From Pseudomonas sp. G34 (GTDB lineage: Bacteria; Pseudomonadota; Gammaproteobacteria; Pseudomonadales; Pseudomonadaceae), in the NCBI RefSeq assembly GCF_031119625.1, contig NZ_JAVHZV010000016.1, forward strand, positions 243,571-307,570: DNA of 64,000 nucleotides. Direction: 5' to 3'. The notes under the pieces are model-generated. The model was not told the origin of the DNA. It saw only the letters and a program-made list of their open reading frames with translations, and did no database searches. This document shows, piece after piece, positions 42,362 to 51,750 of the stretch (position 1 is the stretch's first letter; every line of letters begins with the position of its first letter). The position numbers and the translations under genes were made by a program.

Positions 42362-43744
42362 TTAGACGGTATGCAGATACCAGTTGTATTCGAGGTCGGA
42401 AATGGTGGTCTCGAACTCGTGCATTTCCGCTTCCTTACAGGCGACGAAAATGTCGATGTATTCGGGGCGAATGTACTTGTTCATCACTTCGCTTTCGTCC
42501 AGCTGACGCAGGGCGTCACGCAGGTTGTTCGGCAGGCTCTGCTCGAGCTGCTCGTAGGAGTTGCCCTCGATGGGCGCGCCCGGCTCCAGCTTGTTGGTCA
42601 GGCCGTGGTGAATACCAGCGAGGATCGAGGCCATCATCAGGTACGGGTTGGCGTCGGCGCCGGCCACCCGGTGTTCGATGCGGATCGCATCGCTGCTGCC
42701 GGTCGGCACGCGCACCGCCACGGTGCGGTTGTCCAGGCCCCAGCTTGGCGCGTTCGGCACATAGAACTGCGCACCGAAACGGCGGTAGGAGTTGACGTTC
42801 GGGCACAGGAAGGCCATCGACGCCGGCATGGTGTCGAGGATCCCGGCGATGGCATGGCGCAGCGGTGCGTGCTGTTCCGGGTCGTCGGTGGCGAAGATGT
42901 TCTGCCCGGTTTTCTTGTCGAGCAGCGAGATGTGCACATGCAGACCGTTACCGGCCTGGCCCGGGTAGGGCTTGGCCATGAAGGTGGAATCCATCTCGTG
43001 GTCGTAGGCGATGTTCTTGATCAGGCGCTTGAGCAATACCGCATAGTCGCAGGCCTTGATGGCGTCTTCGACGTGATGCAGGTTGACCTCGAACTGCGCC
43101 GGGGCACTTTCCTTGACGATGGCGTCGGCCGGCAGGTCCTGCTCCTTGGCGGCTTCGAGCATGTCCTGCAGGCAGTCGACATACTCGTCGAGATCGTCGA
43201 TCAGGTAGACCTGGGTGGAGATCGGGCGCTTGCCGGAAATCGGCGAGCGCGGCGGCTGCGGACGGCCGTTCACGTTCTCCTGGTCGATCAGGTAGAACTC
43301 CAGCTCGAACGCGGCGCAAATGGTCAGGCCCAACTCGTCGAACTTCTCCACCACCTGGCGCAGCACTTCACGGGGGTCGGCGAAGAACGGGCGGCCGTCC
43401 AGCTCGTGCATGGTCATCAGCAGTTGCGCGGTGGGGCGCTTCTGCCACGGCTCCTTGCACAGGGTGTCGGGGATCGGGTAGCAGATCCGGTCGGAGTCGC
43501 CGATATCCAGACCCAGGCCGGTGCTTTCCACTGTGGAGCCGTTGATGTCCAGGGCGAACAGCGAAGCCGGCAGGTTGATGCCTTTTTCGTAGACCTTGTG
43601 CAGGCTGGCGCGCTCGACACGCTTGCCACGCACGATACCGTTCATGTCGGTGATCAGCAGGTCGACGTACTGGATCTCGGGGTGATCCTTGAGGAAGGTG
43701 TTCGCTTCGTTGAGCTGAACGACACGGGGGGTAACCGAAGTCAT
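42362..43744 (-). CDS. puuA: Gamma-glutamylputrescine synthetase (glutamine synthetase-like)
   Basis: A 460-residue glutamine-synthetase-fold ligase. It has GSD-like metal and ATP motifs (ELEFYLIDQ; NGLHVHISLLD; VAVRVPTGSSDAIRIEHRVA) but not the true GlnA adenylylation site, as in PuuA/SpuI. It joins glutamate to putrescine or another diamine using ATP, the first step of the pathway. The start ATG at 43744 follows AAAGGA; the 14 extra residues of a longer frame are not conserved. It is first in the operon, with a LysR gene divergent. Confidence 0.93.
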   Translation of the reverse strand: MTSVTPRVVQLNEANTFLKDHPEIQYVDLLITDMNGIVRGKRVERASLHKVYEKGINLPASLFALDINGSTVESTGLGLDIGDSDRICYPIPDTLCKEPWQKRPTAQLLMTMHELDGRPFFADPREVLRQVVEKFDELGLTICAAFELEFYLIDQENVNGRPQPPRSPISGKRPISTQVYLIDDLDEYVDCLQDMLEAAKEQDLPADAIVKESAPAQFEVNLHHVEDAIKACDYAVLLKRLIKNIAYDHEMDSTFMAKPYPGQAGNGLHVHISLLDKKTGQNIFATDDPEQHAPLRHAIAGILDTMPASMAFLCPNVNSYRRFGAQFYVPNAPSWGLDNRTVAVRVPTGSSDAIRIEHRVAGADANPYLMMASILAGIHHGLTNKLEPGAPIEGNSYEQLEQSLPNNLRDALRQLDESEVMNKYIRPEYIDIFVACKEAEMHEFETTISDLEYNWYLHTV

Positions 43745-43818
43745 GGGAAATACATCCTTTCGCATCGGCGCGCCCGCGGAAGACATCTCACGAGCCTTGG
43801 CGCCTCATTATTCTGGGT

Positions 43819-43832
43819 ATCCGCTAGCGGAT
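43819..43832. promoter_or_regulatory. Candidate operator between puuA and the LysR gene
   Basis: The perfect 14-base palindrome ATCCGCTAGCGGAT in the 156-base divergent region. It is a likely binding site for the LysR regulator or another dimeric regulator of the operon. Confidence 0.5.
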
Positions 43833-43900
43833 TTGATTCTAGGCAACGCCTTGAGTATAAGTGGGCGCACACGCAACCGATACTGGCAACAGAGCAATTT

Positions 43901-44791
43901 ATGATTGCATCTACGCAATACCAGATCAGCCATGTCGACCTTGCCCTGGTGCTCGCCCTGGTGCGCGGCCGTTCTCTGGCACGGGCCGCCGAGCAATTGC
44001 AGGTGGATGTGTCGACGGTGTTCCGGGCCATCCGCAAGCTGGAGGCCAACCTTGGCATCGCCTTGTTCGAGAAGAGCCGCCGCGGCTACATGCCGAACCA
44101 GAGCGCCCAGGCCCTGGCCGAGCAGGCCGAGCGCGCCGAACAGGCGCTGGATGCCGCGCGCATCGCCCTGCAGCAGGGCGAGAAAGTCATCAGTGGCACC
44201 GTGCGCCTGACCTGCACCGATGCGGTACTGCAGAACCTGCTGCTGCCGAGCCTGGCCGAATTGATGCCGCGCTACCCGGCGCTGTCGCTGGAGCTGGCCA
44301 CCACCAACACCTTCGCCAACCTCAGCCGCCGCGACGCGGACATCGCCCTGCGCCTGTCCAACGCGCCGCCCGAACACCTGGTTGGCCGTCAACTCGGCCA
44401 TACCGCCTATTACATCTACGGCCGCCCGGAACACCGCGACGCCTTTGTGCAGGCCCCCACCTCGGTGCCGTGGATCGCCCCGGACGACTCGATGCCCGAC
44501 CACATCACCGTGGCCTGGCGCCATCAGGTGCACCCCAGCCTGGTGCCACGCTACCGCTGCAGCAGCATGTCGGCGGTCGCCACCCTGGTGCAGGCCGGCC
44601 TGGGCATCGCCGCCCTGCCCGACTTCATGGCCCGCAGCCTGGATGGCGTGGAGCGCCTGAGCGAGGCCCTGGTTGATTGTGACACCCACCTGTGGCTGCT
44701 GACCCGCCCCGACTGCCTGGCACTACGCTCGGTACAGGCGCTGTTCGACGAACTCACCCCGCTGCTGCGCGCGCGCCTCAACAGTCGCTAG
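43901..44791 (+). CDS. LysR-family regulator divergent from the polyamine operon
   Basis: A 296-residue LysR protein: winged helix-turn-helix (VRGRSLARAAEQLQVDVSTVF) and a co-inducer domain after about residue 88. The ATG at 43901 is the start; an open frame further upstream overlaps puuA antisense and is not coding. Divergence from puuA and the palindrome between them suggest it controls the operon in response to a polyamine or a gamma-glutamyl intermediate. The 250 bases after it (44792-45042) hold nothing I can support. Confidence 0.9.
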   Translation: MIASTQYQISHVDLALVLALVRGRSLARAAEQLQVDVSTVFRAIRKLEANLGIALFEKSRRGYMPNQSAQALAEQAERAEQALDAARIALQQGEKVISGTVRLTCTDAVLQNLLLPSLAELMPRYPALSLELATTNTFANLSRRDADIALRLSNAPPEHLVGRQLGHTAYYIYGRPEHRDAFVQAPTSVPWIAPDDSMPDHITVAWRHQVHPSLVPRYRCSSMSAVATLVQAGLGIAALPDFMARSLDGVERLSEALVDCDTHLWLLTRPDCLALRSVQALFDELTPLLRARLNSR

Positions 44792-45042
44792 CCGATCCCT
44801 CTGCGCGGCGTTAACCACGCCGTCATCACGCCTGGTGCTAGACCCGGGCAGAGCGTGGGCAGGCGAATTAGAACCAGCCCGCAGGCAGGGCACGGGAACC
44901 ATCCACCTGCCTGCACCTCCTAAAAACGCAGGATCAGGACAGACAGCGACAGGATTGTGCAATCGACCCGACACAGGGCTGCACTACGCTTACCCACCCA
45001 CGCGGCCACAAGCCGCTGATTGACAGACGACAGGAATTGCCC

Positions 45043-46107
45043 ATGACCACCATTCTCGGCTACGCCGCCCAGGACTCCAGCAAACCTCTCGCGCCCTACC
45101 GCTTCCAGCGCCGCGCCGTCGGCGCCAACGACGTGCAGATCGACATCCTCTACTGCGGCGTTTGCCACTCCGACCTGCACACCGCGCGCAACGAGTGGAA
45201 GAACACCCTGTACCCCTCGGTACCCGGCCACGAAATCGTCGGCAAGGTGACGGCCGTGGGCAGCAACGTCACGAACTTCAAGGTCGGCGATCTGGCCGGC
45301 GTTGGCTGCATGGTCGACAGCTGCCAGAGCTGCCCGTCGTGCTCGGAAGGCCTGGAGCAATATTGCGAAGCCGGCTTCACCGGTACCTACAACGGCCCGA
45401 TGTTCGGTGGGGAGAACACCTACGGTGGTTACTCGGACAACATCGTCGTCGACCAGAAATTCGTGCTGCGCATCCGCCACACCGAGAACTTGGCCGCCGT
45501 TGCGCCGCTGCTCTGCGCCGGCATCACCACCTACTCGCCGCTGCGCCAGTGGAACGTCAAAAAAGGCGACAAGGTCGGCGTGGTCGGCCTCGGTGGCCTT
45601 GGCCACATGGCCGTGAAGATCGCCGCGGCCATGGGCGCCCATGTGGTGCTGTTCACCACCTCGCCGAACAAGCGTGAAGACGCCCTGCGCCTGGGCGCCG
45701 CCGAAGTGGTGGTGTCGAAGAACGCCGACGAGATGGCCGCCCACGCCAACAGCTTCGACTTCATCCTCAACACCGTCGCGGCGCCGCACAACCTGGATGC
45801 CTTCCTCGGCCTGCTCAAGCGCGACGCCACCATGACCCTGGTCGGCGCACCGGACTCGCCACACCCGTCGCCGGAAGTGTTCAGCCTGATCCTCAAGCGC
45901 CGCCGCCTGGCCGGCTCGCTGATCGGCGGCATCGCCGAAACCCAGGAAATGCTCGACTTCTGCGCCGAACACAACATCGTCTCGGACATCGAAATGATCG
46001 ACATCCAGAACATCAACGAAGCCTTTGAACGCATGCTCAAGAGTGACGTGAAGTACCGCTTCGTGATCGACATGGCCTCCCTGGCCAAGGATCAGAGCGC
46101 GGCGTAA
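45043..46107 (+). CDS. Zinc-dependent NAD(P) alcohol/aldehyde dehydrogenase (YahK-like)
   Basis: A 354-residue medium-chain dehydrogenase. Catalytic zinc ligands are Cys in CGVCHSDLH and the His-Glu in PGHEIVGKV; the structural zinc site is DSCQSCPSCSEGLEQYC. The cofactor motif is GLGGLGHMAVK. It matches the YahK/CAD-like group that reduces aldehydes with NADPH. The start ATG follows AGGA. A hairpin terminator separates it from the convergent amidase gene. Confidence 0.93.
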   Translation: MTTILGYAAQDSSKPLAPYRFQRRAVGANDVQIDILYCGVCHSDLHTARNEWKNTLYPSVPGHEIVGKVTAVGSNVTNFKVGDLAGVGCMVDSCQSCPSCSEGLEQYCEAGFTGTYNGPMFGGENTYGGYSDNIVVDQKFVLRIRHTENLAAVAPLLCAGITTYSPLRQWNVKKGDKVGVVGLGGLGHMAVKIAAAMGAHVVLFTTSPNKREDALRLGAAEVVVSKNADEMAAHANSFDFILNTVAAPHNLDAFLGLLKRDATMTLVGAPDSPHPSPEVFSLILKRRRLAGSLIGGIAETQEMLDFCAEHNIVSDIEMIDIQNINEAFERMLKSDVKYRFVIDMASLAKDQSAA

Positions 46108-46125
46108 CGCGAGCAGCTGATCGCA

Positions 46126-46162
46126 CACCGGCCCGGTCTCGCCCTTGCGAGCCGGGCCGGTG
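46126..46162. terminator. Hairpin between the convergent dehydrogenase and amidase genes
   Basis: Arms CACCGGCCCGG and CCGGGCCGGTG around a 15-base loop. There is no T-run. Confidence 0.5.
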
Positions 46163-46173
46163 GCGTTTCTGGC

Positions 46174-46956
46174 TCAGCGAAACTCGAACGGATCGGCATC
46201 CTGATGCGCCGGGAAGCGCTCGCGGTAGGCGGCCAGGGCCGCGCCGTCGAGGCGCTGATGGAACACGCCGGCCTTGCCTCCGGCATCGAGCAGGCTGTCG
46301 CCCTGGAAATCCAGCACCTGGGAATCGCCGCTGTAGGGGTGGCCCTTGCCGTCCACGCCGATGCGATTGACTGCTGCCACGTAGCAGAGGTTTTCGATGG
46401 CGCGCGCCGGTAGCAGGCGGTTCCAGTGCAGGCGTCGCGCTGCTGGCCAGTTGGCGGTGTAGAGCAGCAGGTCGGTGCCCTTGGCATCGCGGCTCCATAC
46501 CGGGAAGCGCAGGTCGTAGCAGATCAGCGGGCGCACCCGCCAACCCTTGACCTCGAACACCGCCTGGCGCTCGCCGGCGGCATAGTGCTGGTGTTCGCCG
46601 GCCATGCGAAACAGGTGGCGCTTGTCGTAATGGGCCAGCGAACCGTCCGGCCGCGCCCACAGCAGGCGATTGCGGTAGCTGCCATCGGCGGCCTGGATGA
46701 TCAGGCTGCCAGTGATCACCGCATTCAAGCGCTGCGCCTGCTCCCTGAGCCACTGGCTGGTGGGGCCGTTTTCCGGTTCGGCCAGCTCGGCCGACTGCAT
46801 GGAAAAGCCGGTGCTGAACATCTCCGGCAGGATCACCAGATCGGCGCCCGCGGCCTGCTGCAGCTGCGTCTCGAAGTGGCCGCGATTGGCCGCCGGGTCG
46901 TGCCAGGCGAGGTCACTCTGGATCAGCGCCAGTTCGAGGTGGTCTTGTTTGCTCAT
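46174..46956 (-). CDS. Omega-amidase (nitrilase superfamily, YafV-like)
   Basis: A 260-residue carbon-nitrogen hydrolase with the Glu-Lys-Cys triad: Glu in LPEMFSTGFS, a mid-domain Lys, and Cys in LICYDLRFPVW. YafV/Nit2 enzymes hydrolyse 2-oxoglutaramate and 2-oxosuccinamate, the by-products of glutamine and asparagine transaminases. The neighbouring aminotransferase (a likely source of such products) supports this. The start at ATG 46956 follows GGAGGG. Confidence 0.9.
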   Translation of the reverse strand: MSKQDHLELALIQSDLAWHDPAANRGHFETQLQQAAGADLVILPEMFSTGFSMQSAELAEPENGPTSQWLREQAQRLNAVITGSLIIQAADGSYRNRLLWARPDGSLAHYDKRHLFRMAGEHQHYAAGERQAVFEVKGWRVRPLICYDLRFPVWSRDAKGTDLLLYTANWPAARRLHWNRLLPARAIENLCYVAAVNRIGVDGKGHPYSGDSQVLDFQGDSLLDAGGKAGVFHQRLDGAALAAYRERFPAHQDADPFEFR

Positions 46957-47025
46957 GGATAGCCCTCCGTGATATCGCATGCCAAGCGGTAGACAACGCT
47001 TCGCGGTTGTCCACCCTACAAGGCG

Positions 47026-48174
47026 CTAGATGGCGCTGAGTTTTTCCGCGGCCTGGCGCAGGGTGTCCTCGCGCTTGGCGAAGCAGAAGCGCACCAGCCG
47101 CTGTGCCGGGTCCGGCCGCTCGCTGAATACCGACACCGGAATCGCCGCCACGCCATGCTCGCGGGTCAGCCATTGGGCCATGGCCACGTCGTCCAGCTCC
47201 GGGCGGATCGCCGAATAATCGGCCAGCTGGAAATAGGTGCCCGGCGTGCGCGTGAAGGTGAAACGCGAACCGGCCAGCAGGTCGCAAAACAGGTCGCGCT
47301 TGGCCTGGTAGAACGCCGGCAGCTCGGCCACATGTTCCGGGCAGGTGGCCATGAAGTCGGCCAATGCGTATTGCAGCGGCGTGACGCCACAGAAACTGAC
47401 GTACTGGTGCACCTTGCGCAGCTCGGCACTCAGCGCCGGCGGCGCCACCACATAACCGGTCTTCCAGCCGGTGACGTGGTAGGTCTTGCCGAACGAGCTG
47501 ACCACCAAAGCCCGTGCATACAGCTCGTCATGGGCCAGGACGCTGGCGTGCTGGCGGCCGTCGAACACCAGGTGCTCGTAGACTTCATCGCTGAGGATAT
47601 GGATGTCACGGTCGCGGATCAGCGCGGCCAGGCGGTCCAGCTCGGCGCGGCCGATCAGCGCGCCGCTGGGGTTGTGCGGTGTGTTGAGCACGATCAACCG
47701 GGTGCGCGGGCTCAGCGCCGCTTCCAGGCGTTGCCAGTCGATGGCGAAACTACCCTCGGCCAGCGGCACATGGATGCAACGCCCGCCGGCCAGGGTCACG
47801 CTGGGGTCGTAGCTGTCGTAACAGGGGTCGAAGACGATCGCCTCGTCGCCCGGATGAATCAGCGCCTGGATCGCGCAGAAGATCGCCTGGGTGGCGCCCG
47901 GCGTGACGGTCACTTCGCTGTCCGCACTGACCTTGCGACCGTACAGCCCCTCGATCTTCACGGCGATCTGCTCACGCAGCGCCGGCAGGCCGGTCATCGG
48001 CGCGTACTGGTTGTGCCCCGCCGCCACATGCCGGGCCAGCGCCTCGCGCAGCGCCTCTGGGCCATCGAAATCTGGGAAGCCCTGGGACAGGTTGATGGCG
48101 CCGGTCTGGGCCGCCAACTGGGACATGGTGGTGAAGATGGTGGTGCCGACAGCGGGCAACTTGCTGGTGAACAT
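47026..48174 (-). CDS. Methionine/aromatic aminotransferase (YbdL-like, PLP-dependent)
   Basis: A 382-residue class I/II aminotransferase. The PLP lysine is in SSFGKTYHVTGWKTGYV, and the fold-type I motif NTPHNPSG is present. It resembles E. coli YbdL, which transaminates methionine, Phe and His, often with glutamine-type partners. It is adjacent to and co-directional with the omega-amidase, which would clear the keto-acid amide. A longer open frame upstream is not conserved; the ATG at 48174 is the start. Confidence 0.9.
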   Translation of the reverse strand: MFTSKLPAVGTTIFTTMSQLAAQTGAINLSQGFPDFDGPEALREALARHVAAGHNQYAPMTGLPALREQIAVKIEGLYGRKVSADSEVTVTPGATQAIFCAIQALIHPGDEAIVFDPCYDSYDPSVTLAGGRCIHVPLAEGSFAIDWQRLEAALSPRTRLIVLNTPHNPSGALIGRAELDRLAALIRDRDIHILSDEVYEHLVFDGRQHASVLAHDELYARALVVSSFGKTYHVTGWKTGYVVAPPALSAELRKVHQYVSFCGVTPLQYALADFMATCPEHVAELPAFYQAKRDLFCDLLAGSRFTFTRTPGTYFQLADYSAIRPELDDVAMAQWLTREHGVAAIPVSVFSERPDPAQRLVRFCFAKREDTLRQAAEKLSAI

Positions 48175-48271
48175 CGAGGCGTCCTGGGCAGTTGAGGCAG
48201 ACGCCGAGGATAGCCGATGGCGCGAAGCCCACGCACCCGGTAATAATCGCAGGCCAACCGATGAGAAGCCC

Positions 48272-49159
48272 ATGAACGTCGAAGACCTGCGCCTGTTCGT
48301 CACCACCCTGGACGCGGGCAGCTTCACCGCTGCCGCCGACACCCTCGGGGTGACCAAACAGTACGTCAGCCGCCGCGTCGCCGCCCTGGAAGCGCTGCTT
48401 GGCGTGCGCCTGCTCAACCGTACCACGCGCCGCCTGCAGGCCACCGAACTGGGCTTGCTGCTGTACGACAAGGCCACCACCATCCTCGCCGACCTGCGCG
48501 ATGCCCAGGAGCTGGTCTCGGCCCAGGGCGCTTCCCTGCGCGGCACCCTGCGGGTCAGCGCGCCGATGACCTTCGCCACCCTGCACCTGAGCCAGGTGCT
48601 GCCGCTGTTCATGCAGCAACACCCGCACATCAACCTGGAGATCGACCTCAACGACCGCGCCGTCGACCTGCTCGCCGATGGCTACGACATGTCGATCCGC
48701 ATCGGCACCCTGGAAGACTCCAGCCTGATCGCCAAGCGCCTGACCGACATGCAGACCATCCTCTGCGCCAGCCCCGCTTACCTCGAGGAACACGGCACGC
48801 CGGCCAACCTCGACGAACTGCAGCAGCATGCCTGCCTGCTCTACGGCCACAGCCGCCACGTGGAATGGCGCCTGCGCGAGGCCGGCAAACCCAGGAGCCT
48901 GAGCATGCGCGGCCAGTTGCGCGCCAACAACGGCGAGCTGATCCGCGATGCGGCCGTCGCCGGCATGGGCATCGCCTACCTGCCCACCTTCATCGTCGGC
49001 CAGGCCCTGGACAGCGGCGCACTGCTGCCGATCCTCGATCAGCACTGGCCGGCCTCGGCGGCGGTGTATGCGGTGTATCCACAGCACCGACAATCCGTCC
49101 GCGCAGTGCAGGTGTTCTCGGATTTCATCAAGCAGCAGATCGAGCACCTGAGCGCCTGA
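48272..49159 (+). CDS. LysR-family transcriptional regulator
   Basis: A 295-residue LysR protein with the winged helix-turn-helix DAGSFTAAADTLGVTKQYVSRR and a CrgA-like effector domain. It is divergent from the aminotransferase and 121 bases ahead of the pirin gene, so either could be a target. The inducer is unknown. Confidence 0.9.
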   Translation: MNVEDLRLFVTTLDAGSFTAAADTLGVTKQYVSRRVAALEALLGVRLLNRTTRRLQATELGLLLYDKATTILADLRDAQELVSAQGASLRGTLRVSAPMTFATLHLSQVLPLFMQQHPHINLEIDLNDRAVDLLADGYDMSIRIGTLEDSSLIAKRLTDMQTILCASPAYLEEHGTPANLDELQQHACLLYGHSRHVEWRLREAGKPRSLSMRGQLRANNGELIRDAAVAGMGIAYLPTFIVGQALDSGALLPILDQHWPASAAVYAVYPQHRQSVRAVQVFSDFIKQQIEHLSA

Positions 49160-49280
49160 AACCGTCAACCTCAATAGGACAATAAGTCCATTTACAGCCG
49201 GTTAATCAATCTCCCGACAGCAAGTAAGATCACCTCCATGCCGCCGACCAAGGCCGCACTCATCAACCGGAGGATTCATC

Positions 49281-50003
49281 ATGCTGGCTATCCGTAAAGC
49301 GACCGACCGTGGCCATGCCAACCATGGCTGGCTCAACTCCTTCCACACCTTCTCGTTCGCCAGCTACAACAACCCGAAGGAGCGTGGCTTCTCCGACCTG
49401 CTGGTGATCAATGACGACACCGTCAGCGCCGGCCAGGGCTTCGGCGAGCACCCGCACCGCAACATGGAGATCTTCTCCTACGTGCTGCAAGGCGCCCTGG
49501 AGCACAAGGACAGCCTGGGCACCGGCTCGGTGATCCGCCCCGGCGACGTGCAGCTGATGAGCGCCGGTACCGGTGTGTCGCACAGCGAATTCAACCACTC
49601 GCCCAGCGAGCCGGTGCACTTCCTGCAGATCTGGATCGTGCCGAGCGAGCGCCAGGCCGAGCCACGCTACCAGCAGGAGCACTTCAGCGAAGCGCAGAAA
49701 CGCGGCCGCCTGCAGCTGATCATCTCGCCGGATGGCGCCGATGGCTCGCTGAGCGTACGGCAGAATGCGCGGGTGTACGCCGGGCTGTTCGACGCTGACG
49801 AGCAGGCTCATCTGCAACTGGACGACAACCGCTACGCCTACGTTCATGTGGCCCGCGGCAGCGTTCAGCTCAACGGCGAGCAGTTGCAGGCCGGTGATGG
49901 TGTGCGCCTGCGCGACGTGCGCGAGCTGCACCTGAGCCATGGCCAGCAGGCCGAAGTGCTGGTGTTCGACCTGCGCCCCAACGAACTGCCGTCGCTTTCC
50001 TGA
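49281..50003 (+). CDS. Pirin-family protein (cupin fold)
   Basis: A 240-residue bicupin. The metal-binding first cupin is GEHPHRNMEIFSYVLQGALEHKDS, which carries the His-His-Glu ligands of pirins; the second cupin is degenerate. Bacterial pirins bind iron, and some oxidise quercetin or regulate pyruvate metabolism. Pirin genes next to LysR genes are common in Pseudomonas. GGAGG precedes the ATG. The function here is open. Confidence 0.88.
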   Translation: MLAIRKATDRGHANHGWLNSFHTFSFASYNNPKERGFSDLLVINDDTVSAGQGFGEHPHRNMEIFSYVLQGALEHKDSLGTGSVIRPGDVQLMSAGTGVSHSEFNHSPSEPVHFLQIWIVPSERQAEPRYQQEHFSEAQKRGRLQLIISPDGADGSLSVRQNARVYAGLFDADEQAHLQLDDNRYAYVHVARGSVQLNGEQLQAGDGVRLRDVRELHLSHGQQAEVLVFDLRPNELPSLS

Positions 50004-50013
50004 TAGGTACGCC

Positions 50014-50077
50014 GTAGCCTGACGTTGAACGCAGCGATACCCGGGATTGGGTTTCGCTGCGCGCTACGCCAGGCTAC
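50014..50077. repeat. Palindromic Pseudomonas-type repeat after the pirin gene
   Basis: Arms GTAGCCTGACGTTGAACGCAGCG and the inverted CGCTGCGCGCTACGCCAGGCTAC around a CCCGGGATTGGG centre. Same family as the repeat at 36919-36989. Confidence 0.7.
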
Positions 50078-50182
50078 CCAGGCAATTCGATGCACAGGTC
50101 GCCTGCCCCTAGGCGCTTATATACGCCTGCCTTAGAATGAGCCTCCGCCGCCCGCCGGCCATCTGCTCAGTCGAAAATCCCC

Positions 50183-50686
50183 ATGCGCTGGTTGCTCGCC
50201 TTCACGCTCTTCTCATTGGCCCTGGCCGGGCATGCCGCCACTGCGCCCGTCGCTCCCGTGGCGACCGTCGACAAGGTATTGGTGGAGAAATCCCAGCGCC
50301 GGCTGCAACTGATCAGCCAGGGCAAGACGCTCAAGTCGTATCGCATCTCCCTGGGCAAGCAGCCGCTCGGCGCCAAGCTGCGCGAGGGCGACCTGCGCAC
50401 GCCGGAAGGTTTCTACTGGATCGACTGGCGGCGCAAGAGCGAGAAGTACAACCTGTCCATGCACATCTCCTACCCCAACGCCCGTGACCAGGCACAGGCC
50501 AAGGCCGCCGGCGTGAAACCGGGCAGCATGATCATGATCCACGGCACGCCGCTGGACGACGAATACCCCGAGTGGTTCTTCCATACCCTGGACTGGACCG
50601 AGGGCTGCATCGCCATGAAGAACGCCGACATGCGCGAGGTCTGGGCGTTGGTTAAAGACGGCACGCTGATCGAGATCCGCCCCTAA
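50183..50686 (+). CDS. L,D-transpeptidase family protein (YkuD domain)
   Basis: A 167-residue exported protein: Sec signal peptide (cleavage near GHA), then a YkuD domain with His in MIMIHGTPL and Cys in DWTEGCIAMKN, the HXGT and SxGCIxM-type motifs. It forms 3-3 peptidoglycan cross-links or attaches lipoproteins in the periplasm. It is unusually compact, with no LysM or other domain. Confidence 0.92.
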   Translation: MRWLLAFTLFSLALAGHAATAPVAPVATVDKVLVEKSQRRLQLISQGKTLKSYRISLGKQPLGAKLREGDLRTPEGFYWIDWRRKSEKYNLSMHISYPNARDQAQAKAAGVKPGSMIMIHGTPLDDEYPEWFFHTLDWTEGCIAMKNADMREVWALVKDGTLIEIRP

Positions 50687-50707
50687 CAGGCTATTGAGCT
50701 GGGGTGA

Positions 50708-51367
50708 TTACCAACGGATAGTACGCGCCACCTGGGTGCCGCCCGGTGCCAGCCATTGCGCGCTGACCAGCAGCGGTTGCAGCGCCGCGCCAGGCTCGAC
50801 GCGCCCCGTCAACCTGGCCTGCCTGGCCAGCAGGTCGGCCGCCAGGTCGGCATGATGCTGACCGGGCAAACTCAACTGCCCTGCCAGTTTCCAGCCCGCC
50901 GTGCAATCGAGCGCCACACGGGCCTGGCCCAACTCCAGTTGCCAGGGCGCCTGCAGCGCCAGCCCATCAACCTGTAAATTGCCCTTCGCCGACAGGCAGC
51001 GTGAGCCGCTGCCGGTCAGCTCGATCATGCCCTGCCACTGCCCCGCCAGGCGATAATCGGTCGCCAGGGTGTGCGCATCACTGGCCGGCTGCAGCGCCGC
51101 ATGCCAACGCCAGGGCCAGCCGGACACCTGCAACTGCCAGCGCTGCCCCTGATAACCGGCACTGGCCTGGGCCGTCGCCCGCCAGGGTTGCCACGCCCAA
51201 CGCAGCGGGCCGAGATCACCGAGGCGCTCGGCCTGGCCCTGCCAGATACTGCCGCTGATACCTGCCAGCGGTATCGGCAGCGGCGCCAACAGCCAGCGGG
51301 CGGGCAGCTCGACCAGCAGGGTGATGGCAAATACCAGCAGCGCCCACAGCCAGGCGCGCCGACTCAT
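50708..51367 (-). CDS. gspN: Type II secretion protein N
   Basis: A 219-residue protein with one N-terminal membrane helix (WALLVFAITLLVELPARWLL) and a periplasmic beta-rich domain (LAGISGSIWQGQAERL), typical of GspN/XcpN. Its role is accessory; it is found only in some systems. Last gene of the operon, its start overlaps the stop of gspM (ATGA). Confidence 0.87.
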   Translation of the reverse strand: MSRRAWLWALLVFAITLLVELPARWLLAPLPIPLAGISGSIWQGQAERLGDLGPLRWAWQPWRATAQASAGYQGQRWQLQVSGWPWRWHAALQPASDAHTLATDYRLAGQWQGMIELTGSGSRCLSAKGNLQVDGLALQAPWQLELGQARVALDCTAGWKLAGQLSLPGQHHADLAADLLARQARLTGRVEPGAALQPLLVSAQWLAPGGTQVARTIRW

Positions 51368-51750
51368 CGCTGCAGCGCCAGTTCGAAGTGCAGCGCCGAC
51401 TCTTCACGGCGCAGGCTCCAGCGCAACAGCTGCGCGCCCTCCCGCTCCAGCTGCAGGAGCCAGTCCTGCAACACCCGTTCGTCCTGCAACCGACCGCGTA
51501 CCAGCCATTGCCCGGTGTCCGGTTCCAGGGCTTCGATGCTGATGTTGCGGGCCTTGGCGGCCTGCTGCAGGTCATCGGCGCTCAGCGTCCTGTCGGCGCC
51601 CAGGGCCAGGCTCGAACCTGCCAGCGCCTGCCATTGGCCAAAGGCCTGCCAGCGCTGCTGGCCTTCACGCCAGGCCAGCAGCGCCAGCAGCACGGCGATG
51701 ATCGCCACCGCCAGCAGGCGTACGCCGCGGTGCTGAAGATTCAGGCTCAT
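51364..51750 (-). CDS. gspM: Type II secretion protein M
   Basis: A 128-residue protein, short for GspM (about 160), with one N-terminal helix (LLAVAIIAVLLALLAW) and a small periplasmic ferredoxin-like domain. It pairs with GspL in the inner-membrane assembly platform. The start overlaps the end of gspL (ATGA). Confidence 0.85.
   Translation of the reverse strand: MSLNLQHRGVRLLAVAIIAVLLALLAWREGQQRWQAFGQWQALAGSSLALGADRTLSADDLQQAAKARNISIEALEPDTGQWLVRGRLQDERVLQDWLLQLEREGAQLLRWSLRREESALHFELALQR

Noticed and set aside
42341..43900. Long plus-strand frame ahead of the LysR gene at 43901
   Set aside because: It is the antisense shadow of puuA in GC-rich DNA; the LysR N-terminus is at 43901.
47026..48651. 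Aminotransferase read as a 541-residue protein from 48651
   Set aside because: The extra 159 residues lie antisense to the LysR gene and have no family similarity; the ATG at 48174 gives the normal length.
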